In this document: piece by piece, positions 5,498-6,257 of the stretch
How the letters are laid out: the number at the start of each line of letters is the position of its first letter
Position numbering within the stretch: the stretch's first letter is position 1
Source of the DNA: Sedimenticola_A endophacoides
GTDB taxonomy: Bacteria > Pseudomonadota > Gammaproteobacteria > Chromatiales > Chromatiaceae
DNA length: 6,257 bases
Assembly (NCBI GenBank): GCA_003062345.1
Contig: PQCO01000337.1
Coordinates: 1 to 6,257, forward strand
Direction: 5' to 3'
The notes under the pieces: generated by a model
Database searches by the model: none
What the model saw: the letters and a program-made list of their open reading frames with translations, nothing else
What the model was told of the DNA's origin: nothing
Program-made: the position numbers and the translations under genes

Positions 5498-5677
5498 ATG
5501 GAAAGCATCGGTATTATCGGTCTGTTGATCCTGATCGCGGACATTTATGCCATCATCAAGATTGTCCAGAGTTCCGCCGCCCCGCTCAAGAAGGCGATCT
5601 GGATCGCTCTGGTCGTGGTGTTCCCCCTGGTCGGCCTGATCGCCTGGTTTCTGCTCGGACCGGGTGGGCGGGGTTGA
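5498..5677 (+). CDS. Small two-helix membrane protein, PLDc_N type
   Basis: This 59-residue protein has two hydrophobic helices (about 4-22 and 33-54) joined by a short polar turn, QSSAAPLKK (24-32). The pattern IADIYAIIKI, then KKAIWIALVVVFPLVGLIAWFL and a final GPGG, matches the PLDc_N (phospholipase D nuclease N-terminal) membrane domain. That domain often stands alone without any nuclease, as here, so no enzymatic role should be assumed. ATG 5498 is chosen because AAGGAG (5487-5492) lies five bases upstream; a GTG at 5492 is in frame but overlaps the ribosome binding site. The nhaA stop is two bases before this ATG, so the two are very probably cotranscribed. A role supporting NhaA is possible but only inferred from position. 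Confidence 0.8.
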   Translation: MESIGIIGLLILIADIYAIIKIVQSSAAPLKKAIWIALVVVFPLVGLIAWFLLGPGGRG

Positions 5678-5701
5678 GGGTGTGAGCCCCGGCGCGATAA
5701 A
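5674..5701 (+). promoter_or_regulatory. Candidate promoter for the lysine-rich gene
   Basis: TTGAGG (5674-5679) overlaps the stop of the PLDc_N gene and is followed after 16 bases by GATAAA (5696-5701); each matches four of six consensus bases. A transcript starting near 5708 would begin with the hairpins described below. It is moderate at best. Confidence 0.3.
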
Positions 5702-5719
5702 TGTTACCCTTGCGCGATA
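5692..5719. repeat. Direct repeat GCGCGATA, 20 bases apart
   Basis: GCGCGATA occurs at 5692-5699 and 5712-5719. The start-to-start distance of 20 bases is close to two helical turns, and the first copy overlaps the candidate -10 box, so tandem binding of a regulator is conceivable. Eight-base repeats do occur by chance in GC-rich DNA. Confidence 0.35.
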
Positions 5720-5741
5720 CCTGGATCCGTGGGTTCAGGTA
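5718..5741 (+). other. Long hairpin in the leader of the lysine-rich gene
   Basis: In RNA, bases 5718-5728 can pair with 5731-5741 as an almost continuous stem with two G-U pairs; the realistic form is 10 bp with a four-base CGTG loop (5728-5731). No T-run follows, so it is not a terminator. Together with the next hairpin it makes a compact two-stem leader of unknown function. Confidence 0.45.
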
Positions 5742-5747
5742 ACAGTG

Positions 5748-5775
5748 CAGCCCGGTGACGGGCTGTTTCGTTGTT
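5748..5775 (+). terminator. Intrinsic terminator or attenuator after the nhaA unit
   Basis: CAGCCCG (5748-5754), a GTGA tetraloop of the stable GNRA type, and CGGGCTG (5759-5765) form a perfect 7-bp stem followed by TTTCGTTGTT. The tail is T-rich but interrupted. It could end nhaA transcripts or attenuate those of the lysine-rich gene, whose ATG is 29 bases past the stem. Confidence 0.5.
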
Positions 5776-5794
5776 GAACTCAAGGAGTAGCGTA

Positions 5795-6016
5795 ATGGCG
5801 AAGAAGAAAGACGAGAAGAAGCAGGCGAAGAAAGAGAAAGAGCTGAAGAAGGCGAAGAAGGCGAAGGCGGCGAAGAAGGTAAAGAAGGCGCAAAAGGCGA
5901 AGGTGGCCAAGAAGGCCAAGAAATCGAAGAAGTCGGATGCCAAGAAGCTGACCAAGAAGCAGGCCAAGGCCAAGGCGGCGAAGAAAAAGAAGAAATCTAA
6001 CCCGAATGTTTCATAA
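5795..6016 (+). CDS. Lysine-rich, histone H1-like small basic protein
   Basis: This 73-residue protein contains 36 lysines and 15 alanines. It has no arginine, cysteine or aromatic residue, and a few acidic residues only near the start (DE at 6-7, E14, E16) plus D48. The short repeats of AKKAKK and KKVKKAQKAK type resemble eukaryotic H1 tails and bacterial basic nucleoid- or polyanion-binding proteins. Binding to DNA or RNA is plausible by charge alone; no fold-defining motif is visible and I do not recognise a named family. The start is well supported: AAGGAG at 5782-5787 lies seven bases before ATG 5795. Coding on this strand is more credible than the phenylalanine-rich opposite frame. It follows the nhaA unit but is separated from it by a hairpin terminator and a possible promoter of its own. 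Confidence 0.75.
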   Translation: MAKKKDEKKQAKKEKELKKAKKAKAAKKVKKAQKAKVAKKAKKSKKSDAKKLTKKQAKAKAAKKKKKSNPNVS

Positions 6017-6069
6017 ACCATTAGGTGACCACAAATACCGTACAACCAGACTAGGGTATTAGCCGAGAA

Positions 6070-6257
6070 CTAGGCAGGCCGGTAACTGTTAGCGGGGCGA
6101 CGATCATTTTTTCGGGGTTGTAGCGTCCATTTGGCGCGGCTGATGAGGAAAAATCCCAGCCATTGGGCATACCATGACCTTTCCGGACGGAAATGAGTCA
6201 CTACCGCTCCGCATCGGAAATCGCTCAGGCGGTATTGATAAGCGGCGGACGGGCCTG
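6070..6257 (-). CDS. Possible C-terminal end of an unidentified protein, partial
   Basis: On the minus strand an open frame enters from the right edge and stops at a TAG (6070-6072), giving 61 residues. It includes YRLSDFRCGAVVTHFRPE, then SWYAQWLGFFLISRAKWTLQ, and ends in a basic tail. The mix of hydrophobic and aromatic residues in the first 45 positions looks protein-like, but I do not recognise the family. The region is less GC-rich than the core of the window, which weakens codon-based support. A 21-codon plus-strand frame from ATG 6193 competes for the same DNA. The stretch 6017-6069 shows no further feature. Confidence 0.3.
   Translation of the reverse strand, partial: GPSAAYQYRLSDFRCGAVVTHFRPERSWYAQWLGFFLISRAKWTLQPRKNDRRPANSYRPA

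Noticed and set aside
5704..6045. Phenylalanine-rich minus-strand frame that could pass for a membrane protein
   Set aside because: Phe runs are the complement of AAG/AAA lysine codons in the plus-strand gene, which has a strong ribosome binding site; the minus frame has none that I can see.
6193..6257. Plus-strand ATG frame running off the right edge
   Set aside because: Only 21 codons are visible, the upstream GGA is weak, and nothing in the peptide is recognisable.
1..6257. CRISPR array, tRNA or rRNA genes
   Set aside because: I saw no regularly spaced identical repeats with unique spacers, no tRNA-like cloverleaf with a T-arm, and no rRNA signature on either strand.

Overview
The window is about 6.3 kb of GC-rich proteobacterial chromosome. 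The closest-looking homologues I can recall are gammaproteobacterial (DeaD/CsdA-type helicase, NhaA with E. coli-like residue numbering). A sulfur-oxidising or Chromatiales-like host would fit, but that is a guess from style only. The core, about 519-5680, is ordinary high-GC coding sequence. Both ends, about 1-300 and 6017-6257, are visibly more AT-rich, and the left end carries part of a mobile element.

Layout. Left edge, minus strand: the first part of a DruA-like (DUF4338) protein of the kind often found in transposases; it runs off the window, and a hairpin sits over its likely ribosome binding site. Next is a structured leader of more than 200 bases: overlapping hairpins at 300-345 and a terminator-like hairpin with a T6 run at 468-498. 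It precedes a plus-strand DEAD-box RNA helicase (deaD/csdA type, 519-2327) with a C-terminal DbpA-like RNA-binding domain. A convergent minus-strand operon (2393-3972) holds three tightly packed genes. In transcription order they are an ECHDC3-like member of the enoyl-CoA hydratase family that lacks both usual catalytic glutamates, a HIT-family protein, and a MazG/dCTPase-type nucleotide pyrophosphohydrolase. The junctions are TAG/ATG with no gap and an ATGA overlap.

A 326-base divergent intergenic region (3973-4298) carries good sigma70-like promoters for both sides. It also holds two related palindromic motifs in opposite orientation, one of them on the operon's -35 box. To the right, on the plus strand, are nhaA (Na+/H+ antiporter, 4299-5495) and, two bases after its stop, a 59-residue membrane protein of PLDc_N type. 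A likely promoter, two hairpins and a strong Shine-Dalgarno sequence then lead into a 73-residue protein that is about half lysine. The last 240 bases have no confident gene; one minus-strand open frame runs off the right edge.

How the parts relate. DeaD unwinds structured RNA during cold growth and ribosome assembly, and its own leader looks structured enough for post-transcriptional control. The HIT and MazG-like proteins both suggest nucleotide clean-up; their coupling to an unusual crotonase-fold protein suggests a small metabolite-repair operon (inference). NhaA and the PLDc_N peptide form a membrane unit for ion and pH homeostasis. I see no complete new defence or mobile system. The most worthwhile leads are the coupled three-gene operon, the paired palindromes in the divergent promoter region, and the lysine-rich protein with its structured leader.
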